NCBI GenBank assembly: GCA_022036555.1
Contig: CM039119.1
Coordinates: forward strand, 3,348,001-3,412,000
Direction of reading: 5' to 3'
From: Microstegium vimineum
Lineage: Eukaryota; Streptophyta; Magnoliopsida; Poales; Poaceae
DNA: 64,000 nucleotides
The notes under the pieces are model-generated. The model did not search any database. It was not told where the DNA came from and worked only from the letters and a program-made list of their open reading frames with translations. How positions within the stretch are numbered: the first letter of the stretch is position 1; every line of letters begins with the position of its first letter. Position numbers and translations under genes: made by a program. Positions 1 through 11,980 of this stretch are shown piece after piece.

Positions 1-78
1 ACATGGCCACACAACTACCAATCAACTAACTAATCAGTATGGAACCAGGAGCTTCACGATGAGCAGCAATGCAGCTAG

Positions 79-3000
79 CTAGCTGAGGTGCGGGAAGGCG
101 AGGTCCCTGGCGAGCAGGTACCGGAAGCTCTGGCGATGAGGCACCCACTCGACGACCTTGCCGCCGCCGCCGCCGTCGCCGTGGCGGCATCGCTGCACGG
201 CCGTGCGCAGGGTCTCCGGGAGGCACCGCTGCACGGCGTCGAGGAGGCGGTCGGGCGAGAGGCCGGCGTCGCGGGCGTAGGCGTCCAGCAGCTTGGGCAG
301 CAGCACCCGGTGGTCCTTCCACACCCCCGCGGTGGCCCGGACGTACTCCTCCCTCGCTGCCTCCAGCTGCTGCGCTAGACGCTTCGGGAAGTACACCCGT
401 ACCTGCATGGATTAATGGAACACAAGACAAGCTTCAGCATCCAAACTGAAACTCTCTGAACTTGCAAAAAAAACTACTGTAACAGACAGTATAATGATGG
501 TGCTTCGTCGACCGTCGAGTACTTCGATGAACAACAGAATGAACATTCTTGCATGGTGGATTGGAATGTAGTACTCCTATGTAGGTACTACAGCATACAT
601 GTACCAAGGATACAAAAGGAGATGTATACAGTACTTTACTTTGTAAAGCACCTTTCATCATTGTGTTCATCCATCTGTCTAATCCATAGCGGTTGCAGTA
701 TATTTGGCACAACACCCAGTCACCCACCGCCGCAGGTGACAGCAGGTTGGAGTTCACCATGCAGCTTTTGTCACTTTCAGAAACATCTCTACATGACTAC
801 TCGATCGATTCATACACTAGGACTAGGTGATCCGTTGTTACCATGCTCAATCCAATCATGTTTGAGAGTTCCCAGGAACCACACTGTCCATCTGTAAGTA
901 CTAACTAGAGCATAATCCATGGTTTCAAGGCTTTATGTTCGATTCTGTCAGCCGAGCAATCTCTGTGTTTTTTTTTCTTTCTTGTTGTTTATAAAATTCT
1001 AGATCGACACGCAGAGGCAGAGCTTTTTGTTGTTTGCACTTTTGTGCACCAAAGAAGAAGAAGAAGAAGAAAAGACTCAAAGCAAGAGGGTGGCAAAAAA
1101 GACAGACAGGATCGGATAGCGAGCTTTGGTTCTCACGCACCGCGGGATCGGAGTGGCTCCCGGAGCAAAGCGCAAAGCGGAGAAGAGGCTCCGGCTTCCG
1201 GACGGCGAAGGCTCTCCACTCCTCGCTCCCGGCGGCCCCTGCTGCTTTGCTCGCCCTGCTCGTCTTCGTCCTCGGGTACTGCAGCAGAGTCCGCAGCCAC
1301 TTCTGCGATCAAAAGCACGCACGCACCCAGATTACATTGGAGGCAGTTCAGCAGCTAGCTAGCACGCATGCATGTTCCTTGACCCAATGATGCTAGTGGA
1401 AGGCACTTGACTTACGTGTCCGGAGGAGCAGTGCGTGGTGCACCCGAGAACCAACCCCTGGATTACCGCCGCGTTGATGGCGCGTCCAGCGATCTTGCAC
1501 TCCGCCTGCACAAGAGCACCCATCGTGTCAGCCATTGCCGGCCATTTGTTTGCTATCCTGTTGAGGTGGAGGAATTGTGTGTGTGACTAAGGTTGGGCTT
1601 TTACCTTGACAAGGAGTGATGTCTTCTTCAGCTGGTTCTGCGGGACGCCATACCTGAGGTACGCCTGCAGATTTGCGTGGACGATCCATCATCATTAGCA
1701 ATCGCAATCGTTCAGTTCAGTCAGAGAAACTATCACTATCACTATCGAGCAGACAGACAGACAGGCACAAACAGCAGTGGATTACATGCATCAGCAGCGC
1801 GTTGTGCACGTTGATCCAGAACGCGAGCTTCTCCTCCCCCGTCATCCGCCTCAGATCCACCGTCTCCAGCCGGTAAAGAATCAGCCTGAAAAATCACACG
1901 TCATCACCAGCTGCTCCGAACAACACGCGAACGAACAATCGATCGATGCTCCATACAAAACACGAAGCAGTTGGCAACTCACTTGTACGTCTGGAGCAGG
2001 TCCTCGGCGTCCCTGATCCTAGTTCGGTCGCGGGCGATGGCGGGCACCTCGACCATGGCGCTATACGGCCCACTGAACTCCTTGAGCCCCTCGACGCGGA
2101 ACGGGTTGATGAGTCTGGAGTCGAGCTGCTGCTGGGCGCCGTCTTTTCGACAGCAGTGGCTGCTGGGGCTTGTCCACATGTCTGCGTCGCCGTCGAGGTG
2201 GTGCTGCTGCTGCGGCGGCGGCGAAGCGGAGACCGCCGAGGACAGCGACGACGACGTCATCGACGGCCTGTGATAGTGTGCCAGCAGCAGCGGCGGGTCG
2301 GCTAGCCTGCAGTACACTCCGGCCATGCACCGTACCATCTCCTCCGACAGGTTGTTTGGTGTCTCCGGGATGTGGTCCGCCACGCTTGTTCCCAGGTAGT
2401 CCGCTAGGCTCACCACTCCTGACGGCGCCGTCTCGCCTTCCTGCTCCACGGCGACGGTCATTCATCACCAGGGTCGGTCAGAAATCAGAACAGATGAATG
2501 GATTCAGAACACAATTTGTTCGAAATTTGTTCAAAATTAAATTTCGAATTTGAATTTGGAATTCTGATGATGGACGAGGCAATAGCAATGGCAATGGCAA
2601 TCACACCTCCAGGAAGGAGAAAGGCTGGGAGTGGCAGGACCGGAGCGCCCTGGCGAGGCTATCCTCAGTGGGCGATATCCTCCTGGACGACGACGACGAC
2701 GACGACGACCACCACGCGCCACGGAACGACAGGGCCGACTGGCTCCGGAGACCGGCGCCGGCAGCCGTGTCGCCCAAGTCCGCGGTGGTCCTCCGTGGGC
2801 ACGTCGACGGCGAGCAGTCGTCCACGGTACCGGCGCCATTGTTCCTCCTCCTCCCCTTGCCACCGTTAAGCAACGGAGGGCAGCTACTGTAGTAGTGGAC
2901 CAGCGTCGGCGGGTCACCGCCGCCGCCTCCTCCCCTAACCACCACGGGGCCGCCTTCGCCCTCGGCGTCTCGTCGGGCCGTGAGCTCACCGACAGCTTTC

Positions 3001-4361
3001 GCCCCGCCGCCGGTGAGGGTGCCTGCTGCTGCTGCTCGAATGCTTTTCGGTAGAGGGTTAGAAGGTACTGCTCCAGGTGCTTGATCTCCAGCTCCAATAT
3101 CGCTACCTCCCTTATCAGCTGAGTAGCCGGCTGCTGAATTTTGTGTTTTTTTTTTCAAAAACAAAAAAAAAATCATAAGTTTGATTGATGAACGAACGAA
3201 CGAACTGAGCAGATTGATAGTATGATTAGCAAGAGTGATTACTGATTAGGTGAAGGAAGGAGGAGGGCCCCACCTTTAGCGCTGCTGGGCTCTCGTTTTG
3301 GTGCGCAGGTGGAGCAACAGGGTCGTCGTCGTGAGGGCCCAGCGCTTTCTCCAGTGCGCCGCGCACCACCTGCTGATCCTTGAGGTGCATCTCCAGCTGC
3401 TGAATCTGCATGTGCCGATGTGCGTGCTCATCATGTCACACCGAGCGAGAAACAAACACAGCAAGAAACGATCTCTCTTCTAAAGAGAGAAAAACAGAGC
3501 AAGAAACAACTTGGGGTTCAGTTCATCAGTTATCTGCAACATTGTGATATTCAGATATTCAATTTTTTTTTTTTGCGATATTCAGGACAGTTTTTGATGA
3601 GTTGTACCAGAGCTTCTCTTTTCGTTTTGGACAACATAAAAAAAAGGGGGGGAGTAGTAGAAAGTAGAAACGTGACAGTTTCAACTTTCACGCAGGCAGG
3701 CAGCTGAGCACTACTAGCGTAGAACAGAACAGAACAGAACAGAACAGAACAGAACAGAGGATCAGTGAAGAACAAACAGCAAGCAGCAGCAGAGTTTTCA
3801 GGTCCTTGCCTCTTTCTTCAGGGAGCTCTGCGTCTCACTCCTCCTGGGCTGATGAATTTCCTTGTTGGTCTCGCATTTCTGCTGAGGGTTGGAGTTTCTG
3901 CATTGCTGGGACAAAAACGGGACAAACCACAAAACAAATTCTTAAGTTTTTTTTTTCAGAAAAGCGAACATTTCCCTGTATGAATTCACATGTGCAGAAG
4001 AGAGAACCATTTTTTTTTTTTGAACGTAAAGAGAACCCAGAACTTACCACCAGCTTATTAGTCTGACTTGATGCTTTCTGCGAAGAACGCGGTGCGCCGC
4101 CCTTGGCATCTCTGTCGTCCAAATCACTGCAACCAACCAACCACGCAAGAATGAATTGCCTCGTGAACATTGCGAACCAAAAGATAACGGAAACGAAGAA
4201 GAAGAATTCTGCAGAGGCGAGGGGCTCGGGGTCGGGTACCCAACCGACTAGACTAACCTCTTGGAGCGCCTCTGCCCCCTTGCTGAAGGGGGGCTGGAGA
4301 GCTTCACTGCTCTGACGGCGAAGGGCGGCGCGTGGCCTCCTCTCTTCTCCACTGCCGCCAT
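79..4361 (-). CDS. DUF547 protein with N-terminal MIP1-type leucine zipper (11 exons)
   Basis: Exons read on the minus strand: 4361-4258, 4126-4048, 3881-3810, 3405-3274, 3118-2607, 2440-1983, 1885-1786, 1664-1605, 1505-1416, 1302-1141 and 402-79. Splice phases agree throughout except in exon 5. The product is about 697 aa. The start is the ATG at 4361 (MAAVEKRGG). Exons 3-5 encode a coiled-coil zipper (IQQLEMHLKDQQ, then LELEIKHLEQYLLTLYRKAF), as in the ternary complex factor MIP1 zipper family. The segment LARALRSCHSQPFSFLE is family-typical. Exons 7-11 carry the DUF547 core: EEKLAFWINVHNALLMH, AYLRYGVPQNQ, FALCSGSHSDPA and VRVYFPKRL, ending FRYLLARDLAFPHLS. The family is plant-wide; its biochemical activity is unknown to me. 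Exon 5 is 512 nt and changes frame once between about 2900 and 3040. Intron 3 uses a GC donor. Family assignment is firm; the N-terminal exons are slightly less so. Confidence 0.9.
3722..3756. repeat. (GAACA)n microsatellite
   Basis: About seven tandem GAACA units lie inside intron 3 of the DUF547 gene, just downstream of its GC donor in gene orientation. Confidence 0.9.
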
Positions 4362-4639
4362 TTCTCGTCGTCTTCTTCTTATCTTCAGACACCGATTTTT
4401 GTGAAACTAACCGAGCAGGAACTGGAAACGGAAACACGGGAAAGCAGAAGAGAAATCAAGAACTGAACTGGGAGCAAGAAACGAGGGAAATTGAAGAACC
4501 TTGGAGACAAGAACTCTCACAGTTTGCTTCACCTGGTGTAGAACGACGAATGGCTCAAGCAGAGGAGACGGGGAGAGAAGCAGTGGGAAGGGAAGGGAAC
4601 TGGGAAGGAGAGAGAGAGAGGAAGGGAGAGCAGCTCCCT

Positions 4640-5955
4640 CCCAATGAACAATGATGCAAGCAGAGCAGAGGGCAGACTGGTGCCTTCAGAAGGCAGAAGC
4701 CACACTAGCTAGGCGCCAACAAGCAAGCCTTCCTGAGCTGCGCTCTGTTAAATGTGTATACCCACCAGCAGCCAATGTGGCATCTACCGCCACCAACTAG
4801 GCAAGCAAGCAAAGCTACTACTACTACTTGCCTACTTCCCAGGTCAAAGACCTACTACTAACTCCATGGGCATTTTGCAAGAGAGGAAAGCCGAAAGCCT
4901 CTTTCAGCTTCACCTCCATCTGCAGAAACCCCCCCCCCCCCCCCCCCCCCACCCCCACCCCACCCCAAATGGATCTCACAACACAACACAACACAACACA
5001 ACACAACACAACACCAGTCACGCTGGGAAAAAAGACATTGACCATGACACCACATATATATAAACAACTTGCAGAAAGACAGCTTAGCTTTTGCCTTGTT
5101 TTTATCCTATCCTTGTTGTGAGCACTGAGCAGTATATGTTGCTACTTGCTACAGTATGCCACTGCATTTAAACTACCACTGCAACTTTTGAGCTGATCAC
5201 GTCAGAGAAATTTATTCCTGCCTGCCTCTAGTTCTTGAAGGGCTGATGAATCTGAGGGCTAGAGGAAAAAAAAAAAGAGGAAAGTTTGTGGCTTTCTAAA
5301 CCTGCTTGGTTATTGCATGCTCTGTCGTTTTTTTTTCAATTTCCTCTCTCTCTCTCTCGCTTCACCGACCTTGTTACATTACAATTACAATAGTAGTTTC
5401 AGGTACCGTTAGTCTGAGACAGGTAGGAGATTGTAGCAAATAGATTACTGCGAAAATCACTTGTCTGCTGCTGATACAGCCAAGGTTTCCTGCCAAATGC
5501 CAACGCAAACGTCAAGTTAGCCTGCCAAACTACCTGCAAGGATTTTTTTTCCCCCAATTCCTTTCGGCAAACTTTCTGCGAGATTTCAACCATATGGAAT
5601 AGCAAAGTATTAGGTGAAGTGGAATATTTAAATCATGTCGGTGCTTATCCTGGTAATCCTGCTAAGCAGCAGTTCAGCTGCCTGGTTTCCGGATGTGACA
5701 GCATGAGCTCATTCAAAATCCCTGTACTACTATTTTCAAAAAAAAAAAAAAAAATCCCTGTACTACTATTGGAGGCTGGAGCGTTTTGCTTCCTCTCTCT
5801 GATCTCTGTGACAGTGATGGGCAGGTGAACAATATGAATGCAAGAGATACTACTCCTGCTAGTAGGTACTGCATCATTTACCACCAGAAATGCATGGTAG
5901 GATCTTTGACTGGGCAGTGGCATTGCCCTGAATTTCTCTCATCAGCTCAATAGCT
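4640..5955. other. Intergenic region with simple repeats, no gene seen
   Basis: This is the upstream flank of the DUF547 gene. It holds a 22-base C run (about 4929-4950) followed by C/A-rich sequence, a pentanucleotide ACAAC array (about 4978-5012) and a TATATATA stretch near 5055. Short reading frames over the C run and ACAAC array are low complexity. I see no coding exon or RNA gene. Confidence 0.7.
4929..5012. repeat. Poly-C run followed by (ACAAC)n
   Basis: Twenty-two C residues, then CA-rich sequence, then about seven ACAAC units. Homopolymers this long are hard to size, so the exact length is uncertain. Confidence 0.9.
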
Positions 5956-5959
5956 GTAT

Positions 5960-6087
5960 TTGGCCGGGCCTGTTCAGATCTAAAATGTTTTGGAAAAGCA
6001 CTTTCGTTTTTATTTGGTAATTGAGTTTTGCTACGGTACTCCCAAATGACTGTGAGTTGTTCATTGATTTCGATCCGATAGTCACGA
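5960..6087 (+). mobile_element. MITE 5'-half plus MULE-like terminus, left flank of the copia element
   Basis: The start (GGGCCTGTTCAGATCTAAAA, then AGCACTTTCGTTTTTATTTGG) resembles the 5' half of a common grass MITE family. The matching second half (AAAAGATTCGTCTCGTAAAT) lies at 18921, on the far side of the copia element. Between them, 6023-6085 (TTTTGCTACGGTACTCC to GATCCGATAGTCACGATG) also occurs in inverted orientation at 27222-27285, which suggests a separate transposon terminus. Family naming is from memory and by eye. Confidence 0.5.
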
Positions 6088-7841
6088 TGGCTTTTGCTCT
6101 AGCTCTACTTAGAGATGCAAAGCCATCTATCCAAACAATTCTAGTTAACTAAGTGCCTACACACAATAGCAAGAACCTAAGGCACTAAGCTCAAGTAAAC
6201 TAAAACACTAACAAGAGAACTAACTAACAAGCTAACTAAACAAGATATGAAGAAAGTAAATGCAAGAGATAGGGATGATTGTTATACCGAAGCCTTGTGG
6301 TGTATGGATGTCAATATGAAGACCAATCACAATAAGATCACCAAGAGTAGCCGGGAGACAAGATGGACACAATGATTTTTCTCCCGAGGTTCACTTAGTT
6401 GCCACCAAGCTAGTCCCCGTTGTGTTGACTACTCAAATGGTGATTCGGTGGCTAATATGCAATCACAAGCCTAGCCCACTACCCGGGCGCCACAAGAATC
6501 CACCCAAATGAGAGTAACTCAATGACACGAGCAATCTACTAGAGTTACCCTTTGACGCTCCGCCGAGGTGGGTACAAGCCCTCTCACAAGTCGATGAAGC
6601 CGGCCACGAACAATCACCAACACGTGCCGAAGCTTCTCCACAATCGTCAAACCGTCTAGGTGTTGGCAAACACAAGAATAACAAGAAATTCCGCGGCGAT
6701 GACGATGACCAAGTGCCACTAAGATGCAATGCAATGATCAAGCACTTGCTTCACTCAAACTCTCAAGAATTAGCAACACAAGAAAAGAGAGATGAGTTTG
6801 GGGGCTTCTCAAGCAAGCACTAAGAGTGAGAATAAATGAGAGGTGCAAGAGTTGCTGCTTGAGCTGGCCAAAAACACTTATATAGCCCTCCATCAAAAGC
6901 TAGCTGTTTTGCCCCTTCTTTGCCACTGTCTGTGTGCCTCCGGACGCACATTGCATGGGGGGTCCGGACTAAAACGCATGCGTCCGGACCCTCCTCCACT
7001 TTGAATCCATCCGTTGGCGCCCTTTCTGGTGTCGACGTGTTGCATCCGGACGCAGACAACAGTAGCGTCCGGACTCGCTTTCTTATGCGTCCGGATCCAA
7101 CTCAGAGAGCATCCAGAGAGCGCATTTGCTCCGGACGCGCGTCCGGTGTCCTGCGTCCGGACCATACTCAGCATCCGGTCACTACGCAGAGAGCAACCAG
7201 AGAGCTCCAAAGCTCCGGACTCGCGACCGGAGTCTTACGTCCGGACCTTCATCCGCGTCCGGAGGTCCTGTGTGCTGCCAGCCGAGGCTGGGGTATGCTA
7301 CCGGACGCATCTGCGTTTGTCCGGACTCAGCTACCCCAGCGTCCGGACCTTACGTCCGGACCCCTTTTCCTTGTCCAAATAGATTGCTTCTTCTTCTCCA
7401 AGTCTTCAAGTGCCAACGCCATGTCTTCCAAATATTTGTTCCCTGTGTTAGCCTTTGCAAAGATATTTTCTTGGATTTGTTTCGTGTTTGTGTCACTTAG
7501 GTTCATTTTATATGTATGCAATGCAAACCTAGTGGCACAAGATAACCGCAATCGAAACGAGTTTTGCCTTCTTGATAGTACGGCTATCTATCCTAAATGT
7601 GATCACACTCTCTATAGTGTCTTGATCACTAAACCAAAAATGACCCTATGATATACCTTTTCATTGAGCCCATTTTTGTTTTTCTCTTTCTTCTTTTCCT
7701 TAGTCATGGAGCACTTGATCTATCATGATCCTTCATCTAGCTCCACTTGTCAATTTGGTTCACCCTATCTTGATCATTCACTTAACAATAGGGTTAGTCC
7801 ATAGGTGTCATCAATTAACCAAAACCAAACTTGGGCTTTCA
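6088..7841 (-). repeat. 3' LTR of the Sirevirus, truncated at its distal end
   Basis: Direct-repeat partner of 17169-18920, with only scattered mismatches by eye. It begins in element orientation with TGAAAGCCCAAG at 7841, directly after the purine tract. It ends at 6088, so the counterpart of 17077-17168 is missing. A TATA-like box (CTATATAAG on minus) lies at 6877-6885. Reading frames across this LTR are not genes. Confidence 0.92.
6935..7365. repeat. TCCGGA-rich palindrome cluster in 3' LTR
   Basis: Short CGTCCGGAC, TCCGGACGC and GTCCGGAC motifs recur many times across about 430 bp. The same array occurs in the other LTR at 18014-18443. CG-rich palindromic LTR motifs are known for Sireviruses. 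Confidence 0.85.
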
Positions 7842-7856
7842 ATCTCCTCCTTTTTG
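7842..7856 (-). other. Polypurine tract of the Sirevirus
   Basis: On the minus strand, AAAAAGGAGGAGATT lies immediately before the LTR start TGAAAGCCC. This is the expected second-strand primer position. Confidence 0.85.
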
Positions 7857-8839
7857 GTAATTGATGACAACCTTCCAAAAAAGAATGTATGTGATGAAAA
7901 TTTCCACTTTGGTAGTATTAACTCCCCCTACATATGTGATATATGAGTTTGGTTCATTTTGATCATATATGCATGAATTGGAATTGTGGGAGAGTGAATG
8001 CTACCAAATGATGCTAAGGTATAAGAGATGGACCTTTGAAGCGTGATACCAATCAGAGTGCCATATTATACCATCCTTAGCACCATGAATGCCTAGAAAC
8101 CACTTGAGAGCAAACTTGAAATACCACTTGGAAAGCTTAAGCTCATAAGAAGAATTAGGCTAAAACCTAAGCATGCTAGTACTTCAAGCATCAAGTCAAT
8201 TATGTTTCTAGCATTCACCACACAAGCATGTCACGAATCATAAAAACATATGTCAGCAAGCACTTATGAATGCACAAAGATATGCAACAACTTGATTCAT
8301 AGGCTTGCTCCCCCTACTTGTGTGCTTTATATTTTTCAAAATTTTCAATTTTTCTTTGTGACTACTACTTTACTTACTTCTCCCCCTTTGTCATCTATTA
8401 TCATAAAAGATTTTGATTATTGGAGAGAAGCTTAGTTGTGGTTCAATTTAGATTACTTGCCCCAAGATATTTAACTCGGTTTAAACCATGAACAAACTTG
8501 TTCACACATTCTAGAATGGTTATCTTGCCCATGTTGAGCTAAACAATTGAATTTCATATTCTAGATCAAACACTAGGGTTGTAAGCCTACAAACATGTCA
8601 TATGCTACCACTAGATCATATCAAGCATAGAAGCAATAGTGGTACCATATAAGCATCAAAACATTTGATTTTCATGAATGAGCCTAATGAGTTGATGTCT
8701 AGATGCACTAACAAGTCTTAATATTGGATGAATGACATGTTAATCAACTTGTACCTTACTTTGCTCGAAGGAGAGGCATGTCATATATGTGGGGTGCATC
8801 AACACATGTTTGAATAATCAAGAATGTTCAACTCATTTC
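7857..8839 (-). other. 3' non-coding segment of the Sirevirus
   Basis: AT-rich sequence between the end of RNase H and the polypurine tract. Some Sireviruses carry an envelope-like ORF here; I see no substantial reading frame. Confidence 0.6.
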
Positions 8840-9256
8840 TTAGCTTGCAAAACCTCTTCTCATCAAGTGGATTGGTGAATATATCGGCAAGTTGATCATC
8901 GGTGCCAACACTTGTAATTGTGATATCACCCTTTTGTTGATGTCCCTTATGAAGTGATGCCTTATGTCAATGTGCTTGGTTCTTGAATGTTGGACCGGAT
9001 TGTTGGTTAGTTTCACCGCACTTTCATTGTCACATAGCAACGACACTTGCTTGAAATGAATCCCATAGTCATTCAAAGTTGCTTTCATCCAAAGCAATTG
9101 AGCACAACTACCCGCACTTATGTATTCAACTTTGGTCGTAGAGAGTGCAACACTATTTTGCTTCTTTGATGACCAAGATACAAGTGACATGTCTAGCATT
9201 TGGCATATGCCCGAAGTGCTCTTTCTATCAACCTTGCATCTCGCATAGTCAGAGTC
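8840..9256 (-). pseudogene. Copia RNase H domain remnant
   Basis: Contains SLVSWSSKKQNSVALSTTK, EYISAGSCAQLLWMK and CDNESAVKLTNNPVQHSRTK, typical of Ty1-copia RNase H. An in-frame stop just after FELIGY (about 9256) separates it from the upstream reverse transcriptase. It is the last coding part of the polyprotein before the purine tract. Confidence 0.9.
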
Positions 9257-10190
9257 TTAATATCCAATCAACTCAAAGTTAGACCCCTTGGGATACCACA
9301 ATCCAACATCTTGTGTATGCTTCAAGTACCTCAATATTCTCTTTGTAGCCTTCAAGTGACTTTCTCTTGGTGAGGCTTGGAATCTTGCACACATGCATAC
9401 ACTAAACATGACATCCGGCCTTGAAGCGGTCACATAGAGTAGGCTTCCAATCATAGACCGATACAACTTTTGATCCACCATATTGCCACTAGCATCACTA
9501 TCCAAGTGTCCATTAGTGCCCATAGGAGTGCTAATGCCTTTAGAATCTTCTAAGCCAAACTTCTTCATCATGTCCTTGATGTACTTGTCTTGAATCACAA
9601 AGGTGTCATTCTTCAATTGCTTGATTTGAAGACCAAAGAAGTAGCTAAGTTCACCAATCATTGATATTTCAAACTCATTTGCCATCATCTTGCCAAACTC
9701 TTCACAAAAATCTTGATTGGTTGAACCAAATATGATGTCGTCCACATAGATTTGGAGCACAAATAGATCCTTGCCAAGCTTCTTAGTGAAGAGAGTAGTA
9801 TCAACCTTCCCCATGATGAACCCTTTGGATAAGAGGAAATCCCTCAATCTTTCATACCCTGTTCTAGGTGCTTGCTTCAAGCCATATAACACCTTCCTTA
9901 ACTTGTACACATGGTTGGGCTTCTTGTCATCTTCAAAACTGGGAGGTTGCTCAACATATACTAGCTCATTGATATATCCATTCAAGAAAGCACTCTTCAT
10001 GTCCATTTGGTATAGCTTGATGTTGTGTACACATGCATAGGCCAATAGGATTCTTATTGTCTCTAATTTTGCAACGGGTGCATAGGTTTCTCCAAAGTCA
10101 AGACCTTCAATTTATGTGTAACCTTGAGCTACCAATCTTGCTTTGTTTCTCACAACTATACCATCTTGGTCTTGCTTGTTTCTAAATACT
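9257..10190 (-). pseudogene. Copia reverse transcriptase remnant
   Basis: Copies RNA to DNA in the element's life cycle. Visible motifs include DMKSAFLNG, YVEQPPSF, KLRKVLYGLKQAPR, the catalytic YVDDIIFG, YFFGLQIKQ, RSMIGSLLYVTASRPD and RYLKHTQDVGLWYP. The N-terminal part (RWVFRNK, NKARLVAQGYT, GLDFGETYAPVAK) continues upstream to about 10190 with stop codons in the frame. Broken, so not functional as it stands. Confidence 0.93.
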
Positions 10191-10237
10191 CATCTTGTGC
10201 CAATCACATTGTAGTTCTTGGGTCTTTCAACTAGCTC

Positions 10238-10732
10238 TCAAACTTGATTTCTTGTAAAGTTGTTGAGCTCTTCATGCATAGCATTAACCCAATCAAAAGC
10301 TTCTTCAATCTTTGTGGGTTCTATGGATGACACAAATGAATGGTGTTGACAAAAGGATGCCAATCTTGATCTTGTTTGTACACCGCTTGAAATATCACCA
10401 ACTATTTGATCAATGGGGTGATCTCTTGCAATGTTGGTTGATTGAAGGATAGGAACTTGATTGCTTGAGTTTGGTTGAGATGAACTAGCCACTTGTTGAT
10501 CTTGCACTTGAGAACTACTAGCTTGCACATTAGGTGAGTTGAGCACTTGATCTTTGTCATCTTCAATGTCAATCACTTGTCTTGGCCTAATATCACCAAT
10601 ATCCATGTTCTTCATAACCTTTGACAATTGAGGTCCACTCACATCTTCTAGATTCTCATTTTCAACTTGAGAGCCATTGGTTTCATCAAATTCAACATCA
10701 TGAACCTCCTCAAGTATACCACTAGCCGAATT
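10238..10732 (-). pseudogene. Copia pol linker between integrase and reverse transcriptase
   Basis: An acidic, Ser/Gln-rich stretch (NMDIGDIRPRQVIDIEDD, GVQTRSRLASFCQH, EEAFDWVNAMHEELNNF) typical of the integrase-RT junction in SIRE-type elements. It is bounded by stop codons at about 10735 and about 10238. Confidence 0.8.
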
Positions 10733-11938
10733 TCACACTCTATAGGCTTTGCTTGTTGTTGAGTAACCAAGTAAGAACCCTTCATCACACTTCTTGTCAA
10801 ACTTTCCAAGTCTTGTGCCTTTCTTCAAGATATAGCATTTGCAACCAAACACTCTAAAGTATGTAATGTTGGGATTTCTTCCATTCAATAGCTCATATGA
10901 TATCTTTTCCATCAATGGATGACAATACAACCGGTTGCTAGAGTAGCAAGCGGTGTTGATAGCTTCGGCCCAAAAGGATTGACTCACATTGTACTCACTA
11001 AGCATAGACCTTGCCATATCAATCAATGTTCTATTCTTTCTCTCAACAAGGCCATTTGATTATGGAGTGTACTTGGCCGAGAATTGATGCTTGATTCCAA
11101 GCTCATCACATAGCTCTTCAACTTTTGTATTCTTGAATTCACTTCCATTGTCACTTCTCACTTTCTTGATGGTGATCTCAAACTCATTGTGACATCTCTT
11201 GACAAAATATTTGAATGTGGCAAATGTATCACTCTTGTCATTGAGAAAGAATACCCAAGTGTATCTTGTAAGATCATCCGCTATCACAAAACCATACTTG
11301 TTGCCTCCAATACTTGTGTATGTTGTTGGTCCAAATAAATCCATGTGCAACAACTCAAATACTCTACTAGTGCTCAACATTCTCTTCTTAGGATGGGTGT
11401 TACCAACTTGTTTGCCGGCTTGACAAGAGCTACAAAGTTTATCCGTCTCAAACACAACATCTTTCAAACCTCTTACTAAGTCATGCTTGATCAATCTATT
11501 CAATTGCTTCATGCCAACATGACCAAGCCTTCTATGCCATAACCAACCCATACTTGATTTAGTGAGCAAGCAAGTTAACAATTGAGCTTCACTAGCATTG
11601 AAATCAACTAGATAGAGGTTCTCATATCTAAAGCCTTTGAAGATCAAGTTTGAACCATCAAAACTAATGATCTCAACATCATCTACCCCAAATATGCATT
11701 TGAATCTAAGATCACACAATTGAGCCACGGATAGCAAATTGAAGTTCGTGCTCTCAACTAGCAAGACATTGGATATGCTCAAGTCATTGGATATTACAAT
11801 CTTACCAAGACCCTTGACCTTGCCCTTGCCATTATCACCAAATGTAATACTATCAATGCCATCACTTGTGTTGGAGTTGATTGATTTGAACATTCTAGAA
11901 TCCCCGGTCATATATTGAGTGCACCCACTATCAAGCAC
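10733..11938 (-). pseudogene. Copia protease tail and integrase remnant
   Basis: The segment begins with the aspartic-protease-type LDSGCTQYMTGD. It continues into integrase with a zinc-binding region (WLWHRRLGHVGM, then DKLCSSCQAGKQ), catalytic-core segments (LLHMDLFGP, KKVRSDNGSEFKN) and RTLIDMARSMLSEYN. A nonsense codon at about 11057-11059 splits the core. A second stop near 10735 ends the downstream part after STTSKAYRV. Confidence 0.9.
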
Positions 11939-11980
11939 CCAATGCCTTCCTCCGGCTTTGTAATTGACCTACAAAACAAA

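Noticed and set aside
4752..5067. Proline/asparagine-rich frames over the C run and ACAAC array
   Set aside because: Low-complexity translation of simple repeats on both strands.
6920..7651. Reading frame of about 240 residues, with a longer copy at 17999-19048
   Set aside because: Both are LTR sequence dominated by the TCCGGA motif array. The copy in the other LTR reads through into MITE sequence.
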